Both the position numbers and the translations under genes were made by a program. Below the pieces are notes generated by a model that was not told the origin of the DNA, ran no database searches, and saw nothing but the letters and a program-made list of their open reading frames with translations. From NCBI RefSeq assembly GCF_003286125.1, contig NZ_QMED01000036.1, positions 1-47,509 on the forward strand: DNA of 47,509 nt, given 5' to 3'. How positions within the stretch are numbered: position 1 is the stretch's first letter; the number at the start of each line of letters is the position of its first letter. Shown here one piece after another: positions 18,601 through 26,980 of this stretch. The stretch comes from Algibacillus agarilyticus (GTDB taxonomy: Bacteria > Pseudomonadota > Gammaproteobacteria > Enterobacterales > Alteromonadaceae).

Positions 18601-21262
18601 GAGGATACACTTGAATGGGTGATTCACCATCAACATTGACCCACGTATCAGGGATCGTAAATTGTGGTAAGCCCGTTGCGGTATCAATAAACTCAACTTG
18701 AACCCAGTTGCCGTTTTCAGCCGCCGGAATAATCATTTGATATTGAGGACTAACCGCAACACCGGCTGCAATTTCTTCACCTTTTGTGCCGTCAATTAAT
18801 GGATAAGGAACCAAATTATGTTGAACAGTCACGTTACCTGGTGTTGCTTTTTCAACTTTAACCCACACAGAAACAGACTCTAACGTTTTGCCCTGTGCAT
18901 CGCCTAAAAACTCAGTCCAAGGATTAATATTTTCTTGGTTAGTTCGGTTATTAAAACGAACACCGTTTTGCGCGATGTTAGTATTAGCACTGGTATCTTG
19001 ATACGCAAGCACTGCAGAACCATCTTCACCTTGTTCGGTTTCAAACGTCATAACACCACGGTTAGCAGTAGGATACACCCAGCCTTCCCAATTGTTATTT
19101 TCAGTTTGTACCTGATTTAAGTTAAAGTTATAACTAAATTCAGTCTCGGTGATTGTATAACCCGGATCTGTGTTTTCTGCTTCCTCTTCAGGGGTGTTTT
19201 CTTCAGATGCAGCACCGATTATCGCTTGGTAATTATCGACATAAACCTTATCACCGACTTCTAAACCACCAAATAAGATGTCTGGATAAACTTGAATCGG
19301 TGAAGCACCATCAAAATGAGCCCATGTATCAGGGATATTAAAGGCCGAATTACCGGTATGGTTATTAATAAGCTCAATGCGGATCCATTTACCATTGTCT
19401 TCTGCTGCAACCACGGCTTGATATTCAGGACTTTGCTCAATACCGGCTCTGATTTGATTACCTTTGGTATCGTCAATTAATGGGTATGGAATTAAGTTGT
19501 GCTGCACAGTCACGGCACCTGGCGTTGCTTTTTCAACTTTAACCCATAAACTAACCGACTGTACGGCTTGACCTTGTGCTTGACCCAGTAAGTCAGTCCA
19601 AGGGTTTATATTGGCTTGATTTGTACGGTTATTAAAGCGAATACCATTTTGAGCAATATTGACATTAGTACTGGTATCTTCATATAAGTAAGCCGCTGAA
19701 CCATCTTCACCTGCGTTAGCTTCAAACGTTACAACGCCTCTATGAAGAGTTGGATAGACCCAACCTTCAAAATTATTATTGGCCGTTTGTATTTGATCAG
19801 TATTAAAGTCGTAACTAAATACCGTTACATTAACTTCTTGCTCATATTTTTCAGCATCTAATGGGAAATAATCTTCAGCATCATTTACACCATCACCATC
19901 GGTATCGGCATCAAGCGGGTCAGTGCCATTAGCTAATTCGTCTAGGTCGGCTACACCGTCGTTGTCATCATCAAGGTCGGCATTATCACCCAAACCATCA
20001 AAATCAAAATCGTAAGCTTCTGTCGCATCAAGCGGGAATACATCAAGAGCATCATCAACGCCGTCAGCATCCGTATCAGGGTTTAGTGGATCCGTGCCCG
20101 CAGTCACTTCATCAATATCACTAACACCGTCATTATCATTGTCAGTATCAGCGTTGTCACCTATACCATCATTGTCTACATCAGCCCATTCAGTCGCATC
20201 AATTGGGAAAACATCGACTAAATCACTTACGCCATCAGCGTCGGTATCCGCATTTAATGGGTTAGTGCCATTTGCCGCTTCATCAAGATCGCTAATACCA
20301 TCATTGTCATCGTCAAGATCAGCGTTATTACCCGTGCCATCAGTGTCGGTATCAAGCGTTTCGGTTGCATCAATTGGGAAAGCATCGGCTAAGTCATTAA
20401 CACCGTCAGCATCCGTATCCGCATTTAACGGATCCGTACCGTTAGTCGCTTCATCAAGATCACTAACACCATCGTTGTCATCGTCTAAATCAGCGTTATC
20501 CCCAGTACCATCAGCATCGCTATCAAGGGTTTCAGTGGCATCAGTTGGGAATACATCGACTAAATCATTAACGCCATCAGCGTCGGTATCCGCATTTAAC
20601 GGGTTCGTACCGTTAGCCGCTTCATCAAGATCGCTAACACCATCATTGTCATCGTCAAGATCAGCGTTATTGCCTGTGCCATCATTGTCGGTATCAAGGG
20701 TTTCGGTTGCATCAGTAGGGAATGCATCGGCTAAGTCATTAACACCGTCGGCATCCGTATCAGCATTTAACGGATCTGTACCGTTAGCAATTTCGTCGTC
20801 ATCACTAATACCATCGTTGTCATCATCGGTATCGGCTCGGTTAATAATACCGTCACCGTCATAATCAATATGTTGTAAATGTGCTAATAACCAAACTTTA
20901 AGGATTGGTTTTTTTTCAAAATTATTAAGGATCCAGTCTCTTAATTCACTAATGTCAGTAAAGTTATTTTGAAACCAGCTTTTAACTTCATCAGCGTTAC
21001 GCAGCTTATCTTTGAATAATTTTTTAAACTGCTTTCTTAATGATTTTTGTTTAGTCCACTTAAGGTGCTTTTTATGTTTGTTGTGGCTTCTTTGATAGTG
21101 AGCGTTATTCTCGTTTTTTCCATTTGAAAAAAACGGTTTGTCATTCCAATACTTAAAGAAGTCTAACAGGCTATACCGATCAGCGTTAGCAGACGCTTGC
21201 CCACTAACCCCAATCAGCAACGCTGATATTAAAAGACGTTTCTTATTTGAGTGTGCTTTCAT
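15644..21262 (-). CDS. cgiA: Secreted multidomain iota-carrageenase, GH82
   Basis: 1872 aa, nearly four times the ~490 aa of Alteromonas CgiA. Order: signal peptide (1-~26); basic linker; TSP3-type Asp-rich calcium repeats (~129-470); four related ~200-aa beta-rich modules (~478-680, 706-907, 968-1165, 1176-1381); right-handed beta-helix GH82 domain (~1426-1872). The catalytic domain matches the recalled CgiA sequence closely. Q1604 (VIQTYAADN), E1627 and D1629 (LRMETDN) and H1663 (FGPHFM) keep the exact spacing of CgiA Q222, E245, D247 and H281. It cleaves beta-1,4 bonds of iota-carrageenan outside the cell. The modules probably bind carbohydrate, by inference. Own terminator at 15584-15614. 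No clear copy of the regulon palindrome was found upstream. Confidence 0.93.
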   Translation of the reverse strand: MKAHSNKKRLLISALLIGVSGQASANADRYSLLDFFKYWNDKPFFSNGKNENNAHYQRSHNKHKKHLKWTKQKSLRKQFKKLFKDKLRNADEVKSWFQNNFTDISELRDWILNNFEKKPILKVWLLAHLQHIDYDGDGIINRADTDDDNDGISDDDEIANGTDPLNADTDADGVNDLADAFPTDATETLDTDNDGTGNNADLDDDNDGVSDLDEAANGTNPLNADTDADGVNDLVDVFPTDATETLDSDADGTGDNADLDDDNDGVSDLDEATNGTDPLNADTDADGVNDLADAFPIDATETLDTDTDGTGNNADLDDDNDGISDLDEAANGTNPLNADTDADGVSDLVDVFPIDATEWADVDNDGIGDNADTDNDNDGVSDIDEVTAGTDPLNPDTDADGVDDALDVFPLDATEAYDFDFDGLGDNADLDDDNDGVADLDELANGTDPLDADTDGDGVNDAEDYFPLDAEKYEQEVNVTVFSYDFNTDQIQTANNNFEGWVYPTLHRGVVTFEANAGEDGSAAYLYEDTSTNVNIAQNGIRFNNRTNQANINPWTDLLGQAQGQAVQSVSLWVKVEKATPGAVTVQHNLIPYPLIDDTKGNQIRAGIEQSPEYQAVVAAEDNGKWIRIELINNHTGNSAFNIPDTWAHFDGASPIQVYPDILFGGLEVGDKVYVDNYQAIIGAASEENTPEEEAENTDPGYTITETEFSYNFNLNQVQTENNNWEGWVYPTANRGVMTFETEQGEDGSAVLAYQDTSANTNIAQNGVRFNNRTNQENINPWTEFLGDAQGKTLESVSVWVKVEKATPGNVTVQHNLVPYPLIDGTKGEEIAAGVAVSPQYQMIIPAAENGNWVQVEFIDTATGLPQFTIPDTWVNVDGESPIQVYPQFLFAGLDVGDKVYLDNYLIGESPIEGACCEPVEDDGSSNGGNTGGSGGNNNELPRGNFDTGVATLIGASGADGHFQIGDNLTFTFNFDQNEIAEDQGSQGWIHSVVDQGVYRGELGFEEAGRNESNALSYTDTHVNLNPEQTGTYLQDWRANPFTTMFENNGHTINSIKLWAKTELASEKDVQIFHRLIPYGLEDGNKSVNIPAGIAATPRLVGTIPAGSTGWVEVDFVIEGTEGVDFTIPPTWYHAAGDQLQIYPEFKFGNTEVGDKVYIDDYQAMSTVGEPAPIPTDFTIEYDFETATIAQNGGWGFIASGFGAYALEESTGYLDSKAVSFTDIHDGTYVDNHSLLWHKWGNANPWSKALGGGAVDTEIQSVTLRVKVEKAAGNTGSENVTIKHHLLPWNVTTQGGKTGKVAAAQAISADYTATVAANEFGDWVEVTFVDANTNSQIFSVPDLWQLESGYDIVDVLPSFFFGGLETGDKVIIDDYVLIGDKEFARPAISDAPVYDYGIHDGSGTYTTNGRAEPLPVADENFFTEPASYNVELDAVNDFAVINTDTLNDTVVLQAAIDEISDVQGGGKLHIPAGDYYLRSLHLRSNVHIEVAEGATFHMVTAGSYNEFMFESGHGEKAENLSIVGLGNGFTIDLQNAPNVRTAVFRMGDMENFKISNIRIRDGKTIFASFLVGVSVRDGDLHWPVNGIIEKIDQSNSLFGYGVIQTYAADNILFRDLHSEGGITLRMETDNLSMKEHKKGGIRNIFAENISGTDCLAPVMFGPHFMENGSVQVNGVTSNSCSFAVRVDEGFVEIFSPTGVSFTRNEWRDEVDATYGDGCASTTYVRGGGRWATRINPTNACLDAVHQATGLKPGWFAESHVFNVTANYGTEANLKLENLYYIPTTDNLCIASEEQWASRGQIFIGDSVAPVANAQEEGVDYNFNINVYNLTANDFPDTHHEVIDAHSERLSPSITNFNTAVALPECIDERWYN

Positions 21263-21903
21263 TACGTGTCTTTTCCTAGTTTATTTCTGTAAACGTTAAG
21301 AAGTACCCAATTTAAACTTTGAGTCAGCACTTCTTATTGAGTATACGTATAATAGTGGTATTAATTTAAACATCATACCTATCAAATAATAACATGTTAA
21401 AAACAAAAATATAATCACTGTGACAAAAAAGTTAAAAAACAGGCTAAAACAACAAGGCGTTCAGCAGGCAGGTTACATAGTGCAATTAATCATAAGAACA
21501 GAGTTGCAAGTTAAATAAGCAAGGGAGGTTGGTTGAATCGTTATTAAGGTACGGTTCGCAAGTTCACGGCACCCTACGAAAATAATGATAGTTTTTAGGG
21601 CTGTATGAATAGGTTAAATGGATTTTGTAGGGTGGTTTAGCGAAGCGTAAGCCACCTGTTTGATACGCCGTGTTTGATATGCCCTATGCAAGATGACAAA
21701 GGGAATTTTTACCCTTGATTGGAGTTTATCCGGCTTACGCGCTAACGGCGCTAAACCGGTCTACATGTACATTCAAGTTCTGGGGCGGGAGCTTTTAATA
21801 TGAAAATTGTTTGCGTGTTTTAACCCCCCTTTTTTACTTGGTATTTAAGCCAAATTAACTAATACTCTTAACCAGATCCTAATCATTAATTTAAGAGAGT
21901 GTC
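21263..21903. other. 641-bp intergenic region with palindromic repeats
   Basis: No gene. On the carrageenase side it must hold that promoter (a TATA-rich stretch near 21340-21365 reads TATTATACG on the minus strand). Between about 21625 and 21770 are inverted-repeat units: GTGGTTTAGC...GCGTAAGCCAC, and CCGGCTTACGC...GCTAAACCGG. These are typical of short dispersed intergenic palindromes in marine gammaproteobacteria. Confidence 0.5.
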
Positions 21904-22794
21904 ATGACAAATAAAAATAACATTCCGCAAGAAGCCTTTGATTGGTACGATGAATATGCACATGGCGGCATAGACAGAAGAACGTTTATGAAAAAATTAG
22001 GTTCATTGGCGGCGTTAGGGTATTCAATGACGTTGCTCACTTCGGCCTTATTACCTAATTATGCCTTAGCCGAGCAAGTTTCATTTAACGATAGCGATAT
22101 TAAAGCCACTTATGCCACGTTTGATTCACCCTTAGGCCACGGTAAAGGCAACGGCTATTTAGTTACGCCAACCCAACAAACCGGTAAACGGCCTGTTGTA
22201 TTAGTTATTCACGAAAATCGTGGACTCAATCCTTATATTAAAGATGTTGCACGGCGTTTAGCCAAAGCGGGGTTTATTGCATTTGCACCAGATGCGCTAT
22301 TTCCGTTAGGGGGCTATCCGGGTAATGACGATGATGGCAGAGCCATGCAACGCACACTCGATCGCGCTAAAATAGAACAAGACTTTATTGCCGCCGCGCA
22401 ATTTTTAAAAACGCATCAACACAGTAATGGCAAACTTGGCGCAGTTGGTTTTTGCTTTGGTGGTTATATGGTTAATTTTTTAGCGGCTGTATCGACTGAT
22501 TTATTGGCTGCGGGTGTGCCTTTTTACGGAACCCCAGCGAAACCTGAATTACGCAAAAACATTAAAGCCCCTTTGTTAATTCAATTGGGTGAGCTTGATC
22601 AACGCGTGAATAAATCGTGGCCAGAATATGAGCAAGATTTAAAAACCTACGATGTTCCGTATCAAATGCATATGTATAAAAATGCTCATCATGGTTTTCA
22701 TAACGATTCAACAAGCCGATACGATCAAAAAAGTGCCGATCTGGCTTGGCAGCGCACTTTAGCCTTTTTTAATAAAACACTAGGGCCTGTTTAA
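21904..22794 (+). CDS. Tat-exported dienelactone hydrolase family protein
   Basis: 296 aa. The N-terminus has a twin-arginine signal (DRRTFMKKLG, then hydrophobic residues ending ALAEQ), as in E. coli YghX-like proteins. The alpha/beta-hydrolase fold carries the DLH triad: nucleophile C184 in GFCFGG, D232 in LGELDQRVN, H263 in AHHGFH. VIHENRGLNPYIKDVARRLA is the usual oxyanion-side motif. A periplasmic esterase/lactonase is expected; the substrate is unknown. Relation to carrageenan use is not shown. GAGAG precedes the ATG. Confidence 0.9.
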   Translation: MTNKNNIPQEAFDWYDEYAHGGIDRRTFMKKLGSLAALGYSMTLLTSALLPNYALAEQVSFNDSDIKATYATFDSPLGHGKGNGYLVTPTQQTGKRPVVLVIHENRGLNPYIKDVARRLAKAGFIAFAPDALFPLGGYPGNDDDGRAMQRTLDRAKIEQDFIAAAQFLKTHQHSNGKLGAVGFCFGGYMVNFLAAVSTDLLAAGVPFYGTPAKPELRKNIKAPLLIQLGELDQRVNKSWPEYEQDLKTYDVPYQMHMYKNAHHGFHNDSTSRYDQKSADLAWQRTLAFFNKTLGPV

Positions 22795-22847
22795 CTTTCG
22801 AGTATGACTTAGCTGTAGGTCACTTGTGCCTATAGTAAGGTAACAAA

Positions 22848-22881
22848 GTAGCGTGTTGGCACATATGTAGCAACACGCTAC
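22848..22881. repeat. Perfect 11-bp inverted repeat before the ParD-like gene
   Basis: GTAGCGTGTTG (22848-22858) and CAACACGCTAC (22871-22881), with flanking TAACA/TGTTA that could extend the pairing. It may be an operator of the toxin-antitoxin unit, a terminator for the hydrolase gene, or a cassette recombination site. Confidence 0.5.
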
Positions 22882-22911
22882 AGTAATGTTATAAGCAACA
22901 GGAGTGTTATC

Positions 22912-23133
22912 ATGGCTACAGCAAGTATTAGATTAAACAAAGAGTTAGTTGAAAAAGCTACAATTATGGCAAAGGCGCTTAATCGTACGCCTCCGAAACA
23001 AATTGAACATTGGGCAAAAATTGGTGAAATGATGGAAGATAATCCAGACCTGCCATATGAGTTTGTAAAACAAGTTATTATTGCTAAAGCGGAAAAAGAA
23101 GCAGGAAAGCTTGAGGCATATAATTTTGGCTAG
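22912..23133 (+). CDS. ParD-like antitoxin
   Basis: 73 aa. Matches the ParD-like antitoxin family: N-terminal ribbon strand MATASIRLNKELVEKATIMAK, then NRTPPKQIEHWAKIGEMMEDNPDLP and a C-terminal toxin-binding helix. The ribosome site CAGGAG lies 8 nt upstream of the ATG. The adjacent toxin overlaps it by 8 nt but carries an in-frame stop (23126-23416), so the antitoxin may now be an orphan or act on other toxins. First gene of the accessory island. Confidence 0.85.
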   Translation: MATASIRLNKELVEKATIMAKALNRTPPKQIEHWAKIGEMMEDNPDLPYEFVKQVIIAKAEKEAGKLEAYNFG

Positions 23134-23416
23134 CCAAATTAAGGTTCTACAAACTCCCAGTTTTAAAAAGTCGGTCAAAAAGCTTCACAATAATCAAAAG
23201 GCTGATCTTGATAAGGCAGTAAAAGAATTAATGTAAGATCTTTTATTAGGCGAGCAAAAGAAAGGTGACTTGTCATTTATGCGAGTTTATAAATTCAAAA
23301 TGGTGGAGCAATTAACTATACTTGGCTACAGCTTTGAAGATGGGGCTTTAGTTCTTGAGTTAATGACCTTGGGAACTCACGAAAACTTTTACAGAGATGC
23401 CAAAACGTTATTTTGA
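23126..23416 (+). pseudogene. RelE/ParE-family toxin disrupted by a nonsense codon
   Basis: A TTG start inside the antitoxin gene opens a 96-codon frame: MASQIKVLQTPSFKKSVKKL ... DLLLGEQKKGDLSFMRVYKF ... LGTHENFYRDAKTLF. This is full length for a RelE/ParE toxin. Codon 37 is TAA (23234-23236), within VKELM-stop-DLLLGEQKKGD. Everything else stays in frame, so a single base change inactivated it, unless internal initiation at ATG 23279 produces a fragment. The family cleaves mRNA at the ribosome or inhibits gyrase. Confidence 0.8.
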
Positions 23417-23518
23417 GTGATAACATTTAGTATTCATTCACTCGTCGTTTGTGTGAATGGAACATTTGTTGAGCGGGTAGATACGTCGTGTGGATCAGGC
23501 ATCAATAAGCTCTTCTAT

Positions 23519-23584
23519 TAACTAACTCATTTATCAAAGGCAACTGTTGTGGGTGAGGTTAACATACCCTTGGCTACCCGATTA
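23519..23584. repeat. Island repeat ending in ggctacccgat hairpin, copy 1
   Basis: About 65 bp (from actaactcatttatcaaagg to ttggctacccgattat) recurs nearly identically at 25680-25743 and partly at 26380-26410 and 27409-27450, each time just past the 3' end of a minus-strand small gene. An upstream segment (atttagtattcattcac, 23426-23445) is also repeated at 27033. Confidence 0.7.
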
Positions 23585-24013
23585 TGTATCGGTGCTTATT
23601 AACATTTCTTCTAGTTTTTGGGTAATGTGTTTATTGTCGTCTAAATTTGTAGTTAACGGGTGTGATCTAAAGTGCTCTATTAATTTCCGGTAATCGCCTT
23701 TCCACATACGAATTAAAGGAAATTCAACTACAAATTTTATTTGTTCAATAATAAGTTCATCCAATACTTTTATTGCATTTGTAGAGCCTTCATCAAGCAT
23801 GGCTTTTCTAACCTTTACCATATTCATCATTTCTAGGAATGCGGTTTTATTGATAATGTACGTGAATCCTGGCTTTAAACTTTCGTGAAACTCTTTTATT
23901 TCAGGTTGACATATTTCACTGTAATTAGCATAAAGCGATTCTTGGTTTGACATCGCTTCACTAACATTTGGTAGCAGTAATACTGGTAACAATATTTTAT
24001 TGAATATTCTCAT
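23582..24013 (-). CDS. Hypothetical secreted protein
   Basis: 143 aa with a probable Sec signal peptide (MRIFNKILLPVLLLPNVSEA, cleavage near SEA-MS). The mature part is helical and charged, with one Cys and no recognised domain. It is a minus-strand gene in the small-gene island, with the island repeat abutting its stop codon, as at the other minus-strand genes there. Function unknown. Confidence 0.6.
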   Translation of the reverse strand: MRIFNKILLPVLLLPNVSEAMSNQESLYANYSEICQPEIKEFHESLKPGFTYIINKTAFLEMMNMVKVRKAMLDEGSTNAIKVLDELIIEQIKFVVEFPLIRMWKGDYRKLIEHFRSHPLTTNLDDNKHITQKLEEMLISTDT

Positions 24014-24330
24014 AGATACATAACGAGCTTGTAGAATAACTCGTATTTATTGTTATTTTTAATTGCGTTAAACAGTATCTGAGTTTGTCAGTCGCTTCAA
24101 TCTTATTTACCGTATTTTTTGAGGGTATTTATGCTGATTAGCTATTTCAGGTGAGAGATTTATTTGTGGCGGCCCAGTAAATTACTAACACATTGCTATT
24201 TATATTGTTTATTTGCAGATAAACAATATATCAACGATAAAAATGCACGATTTGCGCATTTAATTGAATAGGGGAACCAAGACCGGGTTTATTAGTGCCT
24301 GCTGCATGAGTGCTCCTACCCGATAGTTTT
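24014..24330. repeat. Intergenic region with island repeat (gcgcatttaattgaatagggg type)
   Basis: Bases ~24187-24305 match the repeat block at 26236-26372 and 27233-27316 (cattgctatttatattgtt, tgcagataaacaata, then gaataggggaaccaagacc and gggtttattagtgcctg). No gene is seen in 24014-24186. Confidence 0.65.
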
Positions 24331-24642
24331 CTAGTTTTCCATTTCAAAGTTTACGATAACAACAATGTATTTTTCTTCGCTTATATACTTATCAATATTT
24401 TTCTTTATTAACTTAACCGCTTCTCTACTATAAGGGTGATTCAAATCACTAGCTTCATGAAAAAACACTACCTCCCCCGTATTATCCAAAAAAAGTTTAA
24501 ACTGAAGCTTGGCATTTTTAAAGTTGTTATGACTAAAAGCACTAGAATTCGGCAAGAGTTCAGTAACTTTTTTAACCTTTTGTTCATTATTTATCTTAAA
24601 TATTAAATCCACTGTACCTGCACAGCATGATGCTATGAACAT
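24331..24642 (-). CDS. Small protein resembling a TonB C-terminal-like domain
   Basis: 103 aa. The start MFIASCCAGTV resembles a shortened lipoprotein signal. The remainder (KLQFKLFLDNTGEVVFFHEA ... SREAVKLIKKNIDKY ... VVIVNFEM) has the strand-helix-strand order of TonB C-terminal/energy-transducer-like domains, but the match is loose. It may be N-terminally truncated. Function unknown. Confidence 0.45.
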   Translation of the reverse strand: MFIASCCAGTVDLIFKINNEQKVKKVTELLPNSSAFSHNNFKNAKLQFKLFLDNTGEVVFFHEASDLNHPYSREAVKLIKKNIDKYISEEKYIVVIVNFEMEN

Positions 24643-25002
24643 GTGACTAAATATAGTTAAAAAATAATTCTAATTATCATAGTTGATCCTCAATGGTAGC
24701 CCTTTGTACGCCCTATAAATGTCTTCTGCATTTGTCACCGTCCAATGCTCATTAAGGTTCTTAGATAGACTGTCCTCGATAGTATTAAGGTAAGATTGTA
24801 CTTTAAGCAATAACGTGATCAACTAACTAATTATCAAACACAATGTAGCCAAGATCAGTTCAATCTATCTTTTCTTAGAGCTGCCGTCCCAGATAGTTTT
24901 TGTTCAATGTTTATTAACAGGCATATTAAGAGTAAACTCAAATCAAAAATAATGGAGCGCAGGATTTTATTGCCCCCTCGTTATGTTTAAATGGAGTTTA
25001 AT
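24643..25002. other. Intergenic region without recognised features
   Basis: AT-rich divergent spacer between a minus- and a plus-strand small gene. Nothing beyond likely promoters is expected, and none could be assigned. Confidence 0.4.
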
Positions 25003-25557
25003 TTGAAAAATACCGTGATTTATTTGTTGCTACTCTCTCTAGCCAGCTGCGGCGATTCTGATGATAAAGATACTTATACCGATTACTCAGAACAATATCA
25101 GAACCCAATAGGAAAATGGGGTTCGAATTGTTTTCTTACAACTGACGAGTATTTTAAAGATCCTATAGAACCAAAGATAATTGATATCGATTTATACGTT
25201 AAAGAAACATTGGAGTTTACAGATACAACTTTCAAAGCAACACGGCAGTTTTATTCGGATCCCAGCTGCAATCAATTAGCTAATTATGTCTTGGACCCTT
25301 ATAGCGGGGAAACCGCTATTTATTTTTATATAAGCAACTTTGACAGCTCAGATGGATTAAAGTCGAATTCCTACAAAATGGAGTTTCCCTATTCCTATGG
25401 CATAAGCAGAGGCATCATTAGGTTAGACAGTAAAGGAGAGCCTATACCGAGTTTATTTGAAAAAGCCTATTACTTTGACGTTGAGAAAATGTACCCGGTT
25501 TTACCTGCACAAGAAAATTTATATGTTAATTATCAAATCGAATACACTTTATTGTGA
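25003..25557 (+). CDS. Hypothetical lipoprotein
   Basis: 184 aa from a TTG at 25003; an ATG lies 4 codons earlier at 24991. TTG is preferred because GGAG (24993-24996) sits at ribosome-site distance before it and gives the classic lipoprotein start MKNTVIYLLLLSLASC-GDS. The mature part is acidic with two further Cys (SNCFLTT and DPSCNQL), which could form a disulfide. No domain recognised. One of two plus-strand genes in the island. Confidence 0.6.
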   Translation: MKNTVIYLLLLSLASCGDSDDKDTYTDYSEQYQNPIGKWGSNCFLTTDEYFKDPIEPKIIDIDLYVKETLEFTDTTFKATRQFYSDPSCNQLANYVLDPYSGETAIYFYISNFDSSDGLKSNSYKMEFPYSYGISRGIIRLDSKGEPIPSLFEKAYYFDVEKMYPVLPAQENLYVNYQIEYTLL

Positions 25558-25584
25558 GCTATGTAGGACTGGCACAATAAACCT

Positions 25585-25749
25585 ATTTGCGCATTTTATG
25601 CTCAATCCGCGCACACCCAAAATCAAGACTTAAAATTAAATAAATCATAGGTTTATGAGTGCCTGTCCTGAATGGACGACTAACTCATTTATCAAAGACA
25701 ACTGTTGTGGGCTGAGGGTTACATACCCTTGGCTACCTGATTATATGCC
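25585..25749. repeat. Island repeat block 2
   Basis: Composite of the gcgcattttatgctcaatccgcgc motif, the ~45-bp segment gacttaaaattaaataaatc...atgagtgcctgtcc (also 27178-27222), and the ggctacctgattatatgcc end (25731-25749). TATATGCC at 25742-25749 abuts the stop of the next minus-strand gene. Confidence 0.65.
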
Positions 25750-25751
25750 GA

Positions 25752-26147
25752 TTACTCAAACGCGACAGAATTAATATCTGACTCTGCTTCTAGCTTTGAT
25801 TTGAAAAACAATACGCATTCATCACTGCGAGATATTTTCTCTTTACCGAGTAACTTCTCTATAAATGAACGTTGCTTATCTATTTGAAAAATCCACTCTA
25901 ATTCAGAGTTTGGATCATCTCCGTCTTTATAGAAGGTTGAAGCACCAAGCATGTACTCACGTTCATTCCATGTAATGTTGCTATACCACCCCCAATCTTC
26001 CGCATCAGGTTCTGTTATTTCGTGAGTTGAATTAAGTTCTAACTTTAACCATTTCAATAATGATTCGCCATAAATCGGATTTATGGGATTCTTATTTTCA
26101 TTTGAAACATTAAACTTTGAAGTTTTAAAACTTATGGCAATATGCAC
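25752..26147 (-). CDS. Hypothetical protein in cassette-like unit
   Basis: 131 aa from a GTG start with GGAGGG 5-6 nt upstream. Acidic and Trp-rich (DAEDWGWYSNITWNEREY), no signal peptide, no recognised domain. The gene is bracketed by TTATATGCC just before its ribosome site (complement of 26160-26168) and GGCATATA right after its stop (complement of 25742-25749), as in the 96-aa gene at 27461-27751. This looks like a mobile cassette unit. Confidence 0.6.
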   Translation of the reverse strand: MHIAISFKTSKFNVSNENKNPINPIYGESLLKWLKLELNSTHEITEPDAEDWGWYSNITWNEREYMLGASTFYKDGDDPNSELEWIFQIDKQRSFIEKLLGKEKISRSDECVLFFKSKLEAESDINSVAFE

Positions 26148-26159
26148 GATTCCCTCCTA

Positions 26160-26410
26160 GGCATATAACGCTTAATCATGCGCGATTTGCGTATTTTTCT
26201 GCTCAATCCGCGCGTATTTTTATACTTGTTGTATTGTTAACAAATACGCTAATACATTGCTATTTATATTGTTTATTTGCAGATAAATAACTTATCTACC
26301 ATAAAATGCGCAACTTGAGCATTTTATTGAATAGGGGAACCAATACAGGGTTTATTTGTGCCTGTCCTGCATGATCTTGGTGAGGTTAACATACCCTTGG
26401 CTACCCGATG
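26160..26410. repeat. Island repeat block 3 (cassette junction)
   Basis: Runs from ggcatataacgcttaatcatg through gcgcgatttgcg, ctcaatccgcgcg, cattgctatttatattg, gaataggggaaccaa and gtgcctgtcctgcatga to ttggctacccgatgag at the yoeB stop. Nearly identical to 27764-27950 over its first ~170 bp. Internal complementary motifs (gcgcgattt/aatccgcgc) allow folding. Confidence 0.7.
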
Positions 26411-26424
26411 AGTTGCCGCTTAGG

Positions 26425-26685
26425 CTAGTAGTGATATCGACATGATATTATTGTTAAATATGGATCTGATACAGCATACACAAGGCGATTGGTTTCATCT
26501 ATTCGCCTAGACCAAAAGCCTGACAAGTTCTCCTTTAATGGCTCAGGCTTACCAATACCTTCAAATGGTGAACGCTTACAATCACTAATTAACTTATTAA
26601 CACGTTTTAACGTCTTTTTATCTTGTCCTTGCCAATAAACATAATCATTCCAAGCTTCATCTGTCCATGCAAGTTGCCTAGTCAT
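26425..26685 (-). CDS. yoeB: YoeB/Txe-type toxin
   Basis: 86 aa, standard YoeB length. Hallmarks: LAWTDEAWNDYVYWQGQDKK at the N-terminus, KPEPLKENLSGFWSRRIDET in the centre, and the C-terminal IISCRYHY containing the catalytic His-Tyr. It is a ribosome-dependent mRNA endonuclease neutralised by YefM, encoded immediately upstream with an 8-nt overlap. Appears intact. Confidence 0.95.
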   Translation of the reverse strand: MTRQLAWTDEAWNDYVYWQGQDKKTLKRVNKLISDCKRSPFEGIGKPEPLKENLSGFWSRRIDETNRLVYAVSDPYLTIISCRYHY

Positions 26686-26932
26686 CTACGAGCTCTCGGC
26701 ATTGCAATTTACCTGAATTATATTGCTCTATGGATTTTGATAAATGCGCAGCGTTAGCTGGTGATTTTAATAAATGAACCGTTTCCATTAAACTATTGTA
26801 ATGTTCTAGCGACATTACAACGGCATCTTCTGCGTCTCTGCGTGTTATAACGGTATAATCCACGTCATTGACGACATGATCCAAAACAGATTTAAGCCCA
26901 TTTCGAGCTTCAGTGAACGATACTATACGCAT
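26678..26932 (-). CDS. yefM: YefM/Axe-type antitoxin
   Basis: 84 aa. The Phd/YefM DNA-binding N-terminus (IVSFTEARNGLKSVLDHVV ... DYTVITRRDAEDAVVMSLEH) and C-terminal toxin-binding tail are both visible. Overlaps yoeB by 8 nt, so the operon is yefM-yoeB with autoregulation expected. GGTGC before the ATG gives a moderate ribosome site. Confidence 0.95.
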   Translation of the reverse strand: MRIVSFTEARNGLKSVLDHVVNDVDYTVITRRDAEDAVVMSLEHYNSLMETVHLLKSPANAAHLSKSIEQYNSGKLQCRELVDD

Positions 26933-26980
26933 AAAGCACCTCAGTAGTTGTACGTTTAATAAGACAAGTCTAACGAATTA

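Noticed and set aside
20094-20864. 256-aa frame on the plus strand, Ser/Val-rich
   Set aside because: Antisense shadow of the TSP3 repeats of the iota-carrageenase; the low-complexity SVSALSP-type composition results from Asp/Gly-rich codons on the other strand.
21270-21300. Regulon palindrome before the carrageenase gene
   Set aside because: ctgtaaacgtta near 21287 only loosely resembles the ATTGTTTACAAT form and fails the TNGT half; not counted as a site.
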